Assembly (NCBI GenBank): GCA_050486405.1
Contig: JBJHDF010000019.1
Coordinates: forward strand, 17,220 to 81,219
Reading direction: 5' to 3'
DNA length: 64,000 bases
Source: JBJHDF01 sp050486405
GTDB lineage: Bacteria > Pseudomonadota > Gammaproteobacteria > Pseudomonadales > Cellvibrionaceae
The position numbers were made by a program, and so were the translations under genes. Of this stretch, positions 55,021 through 61,881 are shown piece by piece (within the stretch, counting starts at the first letter, position 1; the number at the start of each line of letters is the position of its first letter). The notes beneath the pieces were generated by a model that worked only from the letters and a program-made list of their open reading frames with translations, had not been told where the DNA came from and made no database searches.

Positions 55021-55070
55021 ACCAAATGGTTGAATAATTGAGCGAAGTGCCCTATACTAAACCATATGGT
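55021..55070. promoter_or_regulatory. pair of ArsR-type palindromic operators
   Basis: Two near-identical 10-bp palindromes, ACCAAATGGT (55021-55030) and ACCATATGGT (55061-55070), each followed by TTGAA. Their centres are 40 bases apart, about four helical turns. The second overlaps the start codon of the ArsR-type gene (ATG 55066), so binding would block transcription or translation of the regulator itself. Confidence 0.6.
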
Positions 55071-55431
55071 TGAACAACAATCCGACAAACTGGACCGCGC
55101 CTTCCGCGCCCTGGCCGATCCCACACGGCGGGCCATGCTGCGCCAATTGGCCAGCGGCGAGCACAATATCCGCGCCCTGGCGGAGCCCTTTGCCATGTCC
55201 TTCGCCGCCGCCGCCAAGCACGTCAGGGTGCTGGAAGAAGCGGGCATGATCGAACGCCGGGTGCAGGGTCGCTCCCACTTCTGCCGCCTGAACCCGGAGC
55301 CGCTGCGCAGCGCCAACGAATGGCTCAACTTCTACCAGCAGTTCTGGGGCGACCGCCTGCGGCTGCTGGAAGAACTGATCAACACCGAACAACATCCACC
55401 CGGAGGCAACGATGACCCACCCCGATCATGA
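55066..55431 (+). CDS. ArsR-family transcriptional repressor
   Basis: 121 residues. A winged helix covers about residues 10-90 (DPTRRAMLRQLASGE; AAAKHVRVLEEAGMIERR is the recognition helix). There is no Cys pair for metal sensing, as usual for ArsR members paired with an SRPBCC protein. It overlaps the next gene by 20 bases. The start codon lies inside the second of two palindromic operators, which implies autorepression. Confidence 0.92.
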   Translation: MVEQQSDKLDRAFRALADPTRRAMLRQLASGEHNIRALAEPFAMSFAAAAKHVRVLEEAGMIERRVQGRSHFCRLNPEPLRSANEWLNFYQQFWGDRLRLLEELINTEQHPPGGNDDPPRS

Positions 55432-55954
55432 TTACGGCGAACTGATCGCCGCCGACACCGTCCGCTTTACCCGGCTGCTGCCCGGCCCCATCGAACGTAT
55501 CTGGGGCTGGCTCACCGAGTCCGACCAGCGCGCCCGGTGGCTGGCCGCCGGGCGCATGCCCACCCAGGCGGGAGAAAGCTTCAATCTGTACTTCGACCAC
55601 AACAGCCTGACCCCGGCCAGCGTCCCCACCCCGGCGCGTTTCCAGCAGATGGACGGTGGCTGCCAGACCCGGCACAGCATCATCGAGTTCCAGCCGCCCC
55701 ACCGGCTCGCCTTTACCTGGGACGAAGGTCAGGACGGCCACTCGGCAGTGACGTTTGAGCTGAGCGAACAGGGCGACAGGGTGCAACTGGTACTCACCCA
55801 CACCCGCCTGGCCCCGGACAGCCTGGCCAATGTCGCCGGCGGTTGGCACACCCATCTGGGTATTTTTACCGACAAGCTGGGCGACATTGAACCCACACCT
55901 TTCTGGGCAGTGTTCGAAGACATTGAAGCGGAATACAAAACACGACTTGGGTAA
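55412..55954 (+). CDS. SRPBCC (AHSA1-like) domain protein
   Basis: 180 residues, START/Bet v1-like fold. It opens with RLLPGPIERIWGWLTESDQ and ends with a helix around DIEAEYKTRLG; the hydrophobic cavity fold binds lipids or small aromatics. Start ATG 55412 with GGAGG upstream. The ArsR+SRPBCC gene pair is a recurring two-gene unit of unknown ligand. A DNA-alkylation-repair gene follows 13 bases later, and all three may be cotranscribed. Confidence 0.9.
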   Translation: MTHPDHDYGELIAADTVRFTRLLPGPIERIWGWLTESDQRARWLAAGRMPTQAGESFNLYFDHNSLTPASVPTPARFQQMDGGCQTRHSIIEFQPPHRLAFTWDEGQDGHSAVTFELSEQGDRVQLVLTHTRLAPDSLANVAGGWHTHLGIFTDKLGDIEPTPFWAVFEDIEAEYKTRLG

Positions 55955-55967
55955 CCGGGAGGTCAAC

Positions 55968-56651
55968 ATGGCAAAAAAAGACGCCGCACTGAACGAAGCC
56001 CTGCAACAGCTGGAAGCACTGGGCCAGGAAAAGGTTCGGGCACAAAACGCCAAAAGCGGCGCCGGAGACAATCAGTATGGCGTGCGGCTGGGGGACATTC
56101 GCAAAGTCGCCGCCAAAATCAAAGCCGACCACCACCTGGCCATGGCGCTCTGGGATACCGGCAATATCGACGCGCAACTGCTGGCCATTTTGTTGCTCAA
56201 CCCCCGGGATCTGACCCCCGATGACCTGGACCGGATGGTGCGATCGGTGGACTTTTCAAACGTGGCGGACTGGTTGACTGCTTACGTGGTAAAAAAACAC
56301 CCAGACAAGGAGTCGCTGCGCACAGCGTGGATGCAGGATGACAACCCCTGGGTGGCCCGGGCGGGCTGGAGCCTGACTGCCGAGCGAATCGAAAAGAATG
56401 CCTATGGCCTGGATCTGTCGGCGCTGCTGGAACGCATCGACAACGACATGGGCAGCGCCGCACCGGAAGTACAGTGGACCATGAATTTCTGTCTGGCAGG
56501 CATCGGCATTCATCACGCCAGATATCGCCAGCGCGCCATCGCCATCGGCGAAAAGCTGGGCCTCTATCGCGACTACCCGGTTTCCAAGGGCTGCACTTCG
56601 CCCTTCGCCCCGATCTGGATCAACGAGATGGTGCGGCGAAACGACTCTTGA
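55968..56651 (+). CDS. AlkD-like DNA alkylation repair protein
   Basis: 227 residues from ATG 55968, with GGGAGG five bases upstream; the frame is open to 55830 but that region is inside the SRPBCC gene. HEAT-like helical repeats; the segments WLTAYVVKKHPDKE and MQDDNPWVARAGWSLTAERI are family motifs of the PF08713 type. AlkD proteins bind damaged DNA and excise N3/N7-alkylated bases. It overlaps a broken, second alkD-type fragment on the other strand. Confidence 0.88.
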   Translation: MAKKDAALNEALQQLEALGQEKVRAQNAKSGAGDNQYGVRLGDIRKVAAKIKADHHLAMALWDTGNIDAQLLAILLLNPRDLTPDDLDRMVRSVDFSNVADWLTAYVVKKHPDKESLRTAWMQDDNPWVARAGWSLTAERIEKNAYGLDLSALLERIDNDMGSAAPEVQWTMNFCLAGIGIHHARYRQRAIAIGEKLGLYRDYPVSKGCTSPFAPIWINEMVRRNDS

Positions 56652-56880
56652 GCGACTTGTCCAGCTTCTCCACCGCCAGGCGCAGCATGGGCCGGGGCAT
56701 GGCGGCGCACCGCTCCCAGGGATCGCGGGAACGGGCCAGTTTGTACAGCGGTTTGCGGTCGCGCTCCATCAGATAGCCACCCACCACATGGGGCGCGGCC
56801 CGATCCACCAGATCCCAGTTGTTCACCCGGTCGTGGCGACGCAGATACAGCTCGTACAGCACCTTGCGCTGGGCGTCGTT
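56620..56880 (-). pseudogene. truncated second AlkD-like gene fragment
   Basis: The frame encodes about 80 residues typical of the C-terminal-middle part of another AlkD subfamily (NNWDLVDRAAPHVVGGYL, KLARSRDPWERCAAM). Reading upstream, similarity reaches NDAQRKVLYELYLRRHD and then stops abruptly at about 56880, where an unrelated sequence starts. It has no proper N-terminal half. It overlaps the end of the intact gene by about 30 bases. Presumably left by a rearrangement that joined two regions at 56880. Confidence 0.72.
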
Positions 56881-56881
56881 T

Positions 56882-57510
56882 CAATACTGACCAGAAATCG
56901 ATTCAGTTGGGAGGCAATCTCGCCCAAGGATTCGGAGATTGCCGCCAGCTCTGCCCTCCTGACGGTTTCGCGGAAATTCATATCATCTCTTTCCCGAGTC
57001 GCGGAGAACTCCTTGCTGGCCACCACTGTAAAGGGAACGATTCCGGACCGCACATCCAGCAGCACCGCTTCCGTTGAACAATGGGCTCGTGTTTCGTTTT
57101 GGCTGACCATTCTGTAGCGCTCATAGGTGCGACAGTTGGTCCTGTAGGCGAGCAGAAGATCTGCCTGGTAACGGGCAGCGGCTTCCCGTAGAAAAAGCAC
57201 GGTTCTCTGTTCGGGAACCAGCAAACTGGGGAGAAACGATGCGTCGTACACCCTGGGAGATCGCCGCAGTTGACCGACAAAGTCATTGGCAATTGATTCA
57301 TTGAGCTGGTTGAAGTCGCTGGAGTAATAGCGTCAGAAGGATTCCGTAGACAGTCTCAGAATCGCAATCCTGTTCTGTTCAGGTAACCGCAGACGATAAT
57401 GGAGAATGCGCTCAATATCTTTGTCTTCCAGACCCTCACCCAGAGCAAAAGCCAAAGGCGTTGATCTCAATACGTTGGTCAACGACCTACTTAAAAGAGA
57501 TATTGATTTG
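56882..57510 (-). pseudogene. truncated lipoprotein-like gene with in-frame stop
   Basis: The minus-strand frame reads coherently from about 57500: GLEDKDIERILHYRLR, then LPEQNRIAILRLSTESF, a TGA stop near 57337, then RYYSSDFNQLNESIAND and on to MNFRETVRRAELAAIS. The end after ASQLNRFLVSIE is cut at about 56882, where the alkD fragment begins. A member of an uncharacterised family with a DASFLP motif and EAAARYQADLLLAYRT; I recall relatives among proteobacterial lipoproteins. The 5' end is also missing. The internal stop and truncation mark it as decayed. Confidence 0.6.
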
Positions 57511-57605
57511 ATTGAAAACGTTAAGTAGAAACAGTCCCCATAACCGCTCGTAAATGCAGCGCGTGGCAGGACACAATACGGCTACTATAACCGGTAAAGC
57601 TCCGT

Positions 57606-58018
57606 TCATATTCGGCCCAGAGAATAATCCATAACCCCCTGAATACGCTCAAACTCAAACCACTGATCAATCTGGCTGTGCGACAACTGGGGCATCTCAT
57701 CTTTGTCGATATCGAAATCGCTGAACATATCCAGCAGGATATACGGCAGGGCTTCGTTATAAAATGCCGCTTCCGAAATACCTTGCCGCATGACACACCC
57801 AACGGCTGAGTCGGAACGCGCCGCAGCCCCTTGGCCCATTGCAGAAACGGTTTTCTGGCCCTGACCATCACCGCGTAGCGGTTCACGTGACGCGGCAGCG
57901 CCACGCACCTGAAGCGGCACATCAGGCAGAACCATAGCCAGCGCAAAGCGCTCAGGCGTGGCCTATCGGACTCTTGATAAGACATAGCAATAACACCCAA
58001 GGAATTTTTTCTGAACAA
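57606..58018 (-). pseudogene. frameshifted small gene (NRYAVMVRAR-type)
   Basis: One frame gives NRYAVMVRARKPFLQWAKGL, followed about 50 bases later in another frame by AAFYNEALPYILLDMFSDF and WFEFERIQGVMDYSL. Together they resemble a small uncharacterised gammaproteobacterial family in which an N-terminal RKPFLxWxxxLP block is followed by a C-terminal WFxxEFHSxVxD-like block. A single frameshift near 57810 would join them. The long frame 57521-58018 also covers both but in the wrong phase. Function unknown. Confidence 0.5.
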
Positions 58019-58071
58019 TGATCGTGCTTATCCTACTGCTCTGGCTGATGCTTTTCCATCACTTCGCCAAA

Positions 58072-58098
58072 GCAGGTTTTCGCTCCTGCAAAACCTGC
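58072..58098. repeat. 9-bp inverted repeat at the edge of the transposase remnant
   Basis: GCAGGTTTT (58072-58080) and AAAACCTGC (58090-58098) are perfect complements around 9 bases. The similarity of the transposase fragment to the intact copy starts right after the second arm. Confidence 0.7.
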
Positions 58099-58099
58099 C

Positions 58100-58333
58100 T
58101 TCGGCACACTCAAGGAAATGCTGAAGCACTACGTCATCCGGAACCAGGAGACGCTGACCCGGGATCTCGCCGCGTTTACCCCATGGTATAACTTCGTTCG
58201 CCCCCATCAGCATCTGGACGGCAGAACCCCGGCCGAGGTCTGGAGCCAGCGCTCTGCCAACCCGAACGGTGAGTGCTATTATTTCAGCCAGTGGCAAGGC
58301 GCACTGACCGGATTTTATCTGCCACCGACATAG
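58100..58333 (+). pseudogene. C-terminal fragment of a DDE transposase
   Basis: The frame starts FGTLKEMLKHYVIRN and ends with FVRPHQHLDGRTPAEVW and QWQGALTGFYLPPT, homologous to the last third of the complete transposase at 59319-60271 (FGTLKQT, THQHLHGKTP, AWQGKLAGYW). The catalytic D-D part is missing. It is not identical to the intact copy, so it derives from a different, older element of the same family. Confidence 0.8.
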
Positions 58334-58821
58334 CGCCTTTGTGGCATCCATTATCATTCGCCTAACGGACTCATCATGGTGTCCAGGGATGGGATCGGCC
58401 TCAGGGCAATATTGGGCGCTTTTTGACCAAACAGCGGTGCCACAAGCCTGCAAATTCGGACCCGCCGGCATCGACGGGCGGCCATAAAAATGATTCTGGC
58501 GCCAGGCGTTTTTAAAACGCCCATGAAAACTGACGCCTCTGGTATAAACGGGCAGCGGACAGGACAGCGGCGGCCAGCCGAAGCCCAAGGCGACGGTGCG
58601 ACTCTGGAACGAGTGGAAAAGCCAGACGGGCTCTGGGTTGGAGGGACATGGCCTTGTTATCTTGGAAATTTCCATTGTGGTATAGTGTTGAATACTACCC
58701 GTTGCTAAAAGGCGACTCAACCCGATGGCGACCCGGATAAGCCGCCAACCTCACGCGAGTGCCATTAGAGGCATCCATTATGTTACATACCGTAGTAGCC
58801 GTCCGTTAAGGAGGTTTCATC
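58334..58821. other. noncoding stretch flanked by a 12-bp direct repeat
   Basis: 488 bases without a supportable gene. GGCATCCATTAT occurs at 58343-58354 and again at 58770-58781. Inside lies a palindrome, GGCGTTTT-T-AAAACGCC (58505-58521). A TATAGT sequence near 58680 may be a -10 box for the antitoxin gene, but I see no good -35. A long minus-strand frame over this stretch looks like noise. Confidence 0.55.
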
Positions 58822-59010
58822 ATGCAACACGCACATGCCGCCAAACAGGAAGCGCTGGACGCCATACAGCGACTGCCCGACAACGCCGATACCGAAGAGA
58901 TCATGTATCGGCTCTATGTGCTGGAGAACATTCGCCGTGGCCAACAGGACGCCGCCAAAGGTAAAACCCAACCGGCTGAAGAGGTGCTGAAGGAAATTCA
59001 AACATGGTGA
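58822..59010 (+). CDS. antitoxin of a RelBE/ParDE-type module
   Basis: 62 residues, strongly helical and charged (AAKQEALDAIQRLPD; IMYRLYVLENIRRGQQDA), size and character typical of type II antitoxins. An ideal ribosome binding site AAGGAGGT precedes ATG 58822. It overlaps the toxin start by 7 bases (59004-59010). The family (RelB/ParD-like) is inferred from the partner. It appears intact. Confidence 0.78.
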   Translation: MQHAHAAKQEALDAIQRLPDNADTEEIMYRLYVLENIRRGQQDAAKGKTQPAEEVLKEIQTW

Positions 59011-59305
59011 AGTGGACGGCCCACGCCAAAGCCCAGCTTAGTCATATCCACGATTACATCGCCCAGGATTCGCCGCTCTACGCAAGGCGCGTCAGTGAAG
59101 AACTGGTGCAAAAAACCATTGGCCTGGATGAACTCCCCGCAAGGGGCACAAGGTGCCGGAGCTGAACGAAGACGCCGTGCGCGAATTGGGCCTTTACTCC
59201 TACCGGATTATTTACGAGATCAAACCGGATCACCTCATCGAAGTGCTGGCCGTGATCCATAAACGGCGGCATGTGGAGCCGGAAAATATTCCGAGGGAGC
59301 AGTAA
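59004..59305 (+). pseudogene. RelE/ParE toxin with a frameshift
   Basis: From ATG 59004 the frame reads MVKWTAHAKAQLSHIHDYIA and continues to about residue 45, then ends prematurely at a TGA. Adding one base to a run of C around 59140 (CTCCCCGC) restores the rest, HKVPELNEDAVRELGLYSYR then IIYEIKPDHLIEVLAVIHKR, a typical ParE ending. So the toxin is broken by a one-base deletion, or the assembly has an error there. The intact form would cleave mRNA (RelE) or poison gyrase (ParE). Confidence 0.82.
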
Positions 59306-59318
59306 TAAAGGAGCCCCT

Positions 59319-60271
59319 GACAGTGCAATCTGACAGGGACTCAAGTTCCTGAGTTCGCTAACGAGATAGAGCCTTCCGGTCCCCAATCCACAAAATCAGT
59401 TGGCCCCAAAAACACGCTTCAAGAAGAGCAAGAGACAGAAGCCGAGCTTCCCTTTATTCCCGCTCCGCCACCCACTTTCATCCCTTTCCAGAAAAAGCCG
59501 AACTGGGTTGTCGAGGAAGTTATTCGCCTCAGTGCGATCCTGCCCAACGTTGGCGGCCAGAAAATCGCCGATGCATTTAATCGGCTCTACGGCGAGTCGA
59601 AAGGTGTAACGGTCGGCAAGACCTGGGTATGCGAGCAAAGAAAGAAACATCAATATGCGATTCTTCAATTGCACAAAGCACTGAAGCACCGGATTCCACG
59701 ACCCATGCCGACACATCATATCTGGGCGCTGGACATGACCGGCCTGCCGGATACCAATAGAAGATCCCATAACGTGCTCGGCATTCTCGATCACGGTTCT
59801 CGGTGCCTGTTGCTAATGCAGAAACTGCAAAACAAGGCATCCATCACCCTGCTCCGCTGTTTGCTGGATGTAATTGAACAAACCGGTCAGAAACCCACAA
59901 GTGTCAAGACGGATAACGAAACCGTGTTTATCTCCAGACTGTTTCGCTTCGGGCTGTGGCTGTTGGGCATCCAACACCGGCGCATCCGGCCGGGGCACCC
60001 CTGGCAAAACGGCCGAATTGAAAGGCTATTCGGCACCCTGAAGCAAACAGCCAAAGGCTTGCGGTTCAATGAAAAGCAACTGCAGGAACAACTCGACCTG
60101 TTCCGCTGCTGGTACAACCACATCAGAACCCATCAGCACTTACACGGCAAAACGCCATGCGAGGCCTATCATAGCTTACCGGTGGCGATGCGGAAGTCGG
60201 GTGATACAATACCGAGCTGGTTCAGTGCGTGGCAGGGAAAACTGGCGGGTTACTGGTTCAAACCGGGGTAA
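59319..60271 (+). pseudogene. DDE transposase (integrase core) without a normal start codon
   Basis: The frame is open from a TGA at 59316-59318 to 60271 and encodes about 316 residues, all of which look real. Segments are KPNWVVEEVIRLSAI and GGQKIADAFNRLYGES (helix-turn-helix), then the rve core with D in HHIWALDMTG, D in SVKTDNETVF and E in GRIERLFGTLK. There is no ATG or GTG in the frame; the first standard start is TTG 59669, which would drop the HTH. It may therefore be truncated or need frameshifting. Family: IS481/IS3-like integrases. No terminal inverted repeats found. Confidence 0.72.
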
Positions 60272-60504
60272 CCATCCCGACAGAGGGGACCCCAGAAAAA
60301 ACGGAGCAGAAAATCCGCCTGCCGCACGAACAAGAAAATCGTTCGCGGGCAGGCTCATCCTGAAAAGGAAAAATAGCAGAAATCTGATCGGCAATTGCAA
60401 CAGTTGCCAACCCGGTCGCAAAGAAATTTTCTGGCGCGGCAGTCAGAAAAAAGGAATCGCTCAAACTTTGAGCAAAAACAGGGAGGTGTCAGTCGTTATT
60501 TTTA
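60272..60504. other. noncoding spacer after the transposase
   Basis: No gene supported; together with the tandem repeat it makes about 308 bases between genes. It contains an imperfect hairpin (GCCTGCC arms at 60317-60354) and a short GGCAA/TTGCC pair (about 60391-60409). Probably the tail of the insertion or decayed sequence. Confidence 0.5.
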
Positions 60505-60573
60505 CGGCGGACGGGCGAACGGGACACCGGCGGACGGGCGAACGGGACACCGGCGGACGGACGAACGGGACAC
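60505..60573. repeat. three tandem copies of a 23-bp unit
   Basis: Units 60505-60527, 60528-60550 and 60551-60573 are identical except for one G-to-A change in the third (60561). Each holds CGGCGGACGGGCGAACGGGA. The array stops 6 bases before the stop codon of the following minus-strand gene. Reading it as protein gives low-complexity Arg/Gly/Thr. Confidence 0.95.
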
Positions 60574-60579
60574 CGCCTC

Positions 60580-61869
60580 TTACTCATGATCGCCATCATC
60601 ATCTTCGACACAATCCACCAAATCTAAGACCTCTCTATAACTGCTTGTCACATCGGATAAATTTTTTGCATAAACATAAACATCAGTGCTCGAGGCCATC
60701 TGATATCTAATCGGAAGAGCAGAGAGATCAGAAATCTCTGTCATGATTTTTCCTCTTCTAGGATTAAAGTCGTAAACTATTTCACTCATTCCAATTACAG
60801 AAAAATTCACATTAATTTCTATTTCATTACACTGCAAGTCATCATCAGATCCATCGCCCACACGAACCTGAATCTCTGGGCGGTCATCCACCAGTGTGAT
60901 GGTTAGCACTTCTTCGGAAGTAGTATTACCAAAAATGTCTTCTATCTGAATACTGATAACGTGTTCGCCCAACGACAAACCACTGCCATAGAAATTTCTT
61001 CCGCGTGTTAAAAAGCCATCTAAATTCGAATGCCAGGTGACGTTTTCTCCATCATCGTGATATTGATAGTAATAAAGACTAAGATCAACACCTCTAAGCG
61101 TTACCCCCCATTGGCCAGCAGCTTGGCCATAGGGCGCATGCTGATAATATTGTCCTCCATGAACCTCTATGTTCGGAGGCTTGATCGGCACGATAAAGGA
61201 CCCATCCTGCTCCGAGATGGAAAACGAATATCCGTTGCTAGCCACCACCCTAAACTTTGAACCACATGGAGTATTACCGAGACAGGGTATGCTTCCCGGC
61301 AGATATTTTGGGTCAATGACAATTTGCGTTTCACTATAAGGCAACCGATAATCCGATGGAGGAAGATACTCTACAACATCGAACCAACCGTGATTACTGT
61401 TTCGCACCTCTCCGATAGAATATTGCAGGCTATAAGTCAAATCTCGATCATTGGGGTCTTGGGCTTCCCACTCCACCATAAAAGGTTCGGAAATCGGACC
61501 ATGGGGCGCTTCTACGATCTGCACCATGGGCGCCTCATCCGGCTTAAAGTCGTGATGCCACATCCGCTCTCCTGTGGCTTCTCTACGGATCTCAAGTACT
61601 GATGCCTCTGGAAAGAATGGTACACGACCCGAGTAAATATCAAGATCCCACGCCACTCCACTAACCACAACTGGAGACGGGTTGAAATACCCATAAAAAA
61701 GCACCTGGCCCTGAACATCAACTATACGAACAATATAATCACCTTCTCCGTAACCGAGGAAAGGAATACGCTTTTCGTAACTTTCGGGAAAGCCTATCTG
61801 ATCCGCCTCCCACTGAGATCCACGTACACTGCCGGATATGGTTACGTAGTCATGGAAATATTCGGACAT
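60580..61869 (-). CDS. Ig-like beta-sandwich protein, likely C-terminal part of the metalloprotease
   Basis: 429 residues, A+T-rich. Beta-rich throughout: an N-terminal domain around GYGEGDYIVRIVDVQG; a fibronectin/Ig-like region (MVQIVEAPHGPISEPFMVEW, FRVVASNGYSFSI); then a second Ig-like domain with a HSNLDGFLTRG, LSLGEHVISIQ and DIFGNTT pattern; then an acidic tail. No signal peptide, so it cannot be secreted alone. It is in the same frame as the protease upstream, only one TAA and four codons away, and an AAAGG lies 10 bases before its ATG. These Ig-like domains normally follow the protease domain in a single secreted polypeptide. Confidence 0.7.
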   Translation of the reverse strand: MSEYFHDYVTISGSVRGSQWEADQIGFPESYEKRIPFLGYGEGDYIVRIVDVQGQVLFYGYFNPSPVVVSGVAWDLDIYSGRVPFFPEASVLEIRREATGERMWHHDFKPDEAPMVQIVEAPHGPISEPFMVEWEAQDPNDRDLTYSLQYSIGEVRNSNHGWFDVVEYLPPSDYRLPYSETQIVIDPKYLPGSIPCLGNTPCGSKFRVVASNGYSFSISEQDGSFIVPIKPPNIEVHGGQYYQHAPYGQAAGQWGVTLRGVDLSLYYYQYHDDGENVTWHSNLDGFLTRGRNFYGSGLSLGEHVISIQIEDIFGNTTSEEVLTITLVDDRPEIQVRVGDGSDDDLQCNEIEINVNFSVIGMSEIVYDFNPRRGKIMTEISDLSALPIRYQMASSTDVYVYAKNLSDVTSSYREVLDLVDCVEDDDGDHE

Positions 61870-61881
61870 AATTAAAGACCT

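Noticed and set aside
58360..58366. GCCTAAC, the inverse core site of an integron attC
   Set aside because: No matching GTTRRRY core occurs at a suitable distance and no integrase gene is seen.
58028..58720. 230-residue minus-strand reading frame across the transposase remnant and the noncoding stretch
   Set aside because: It is antisense to a clear transposase fragment, has no family resemblance and low-complexity Cys/Pro/Arg content.
60505..60573. Possible CRISPR array
   Set aside because: The three 23-bp units are directly adjacent with no spacers.
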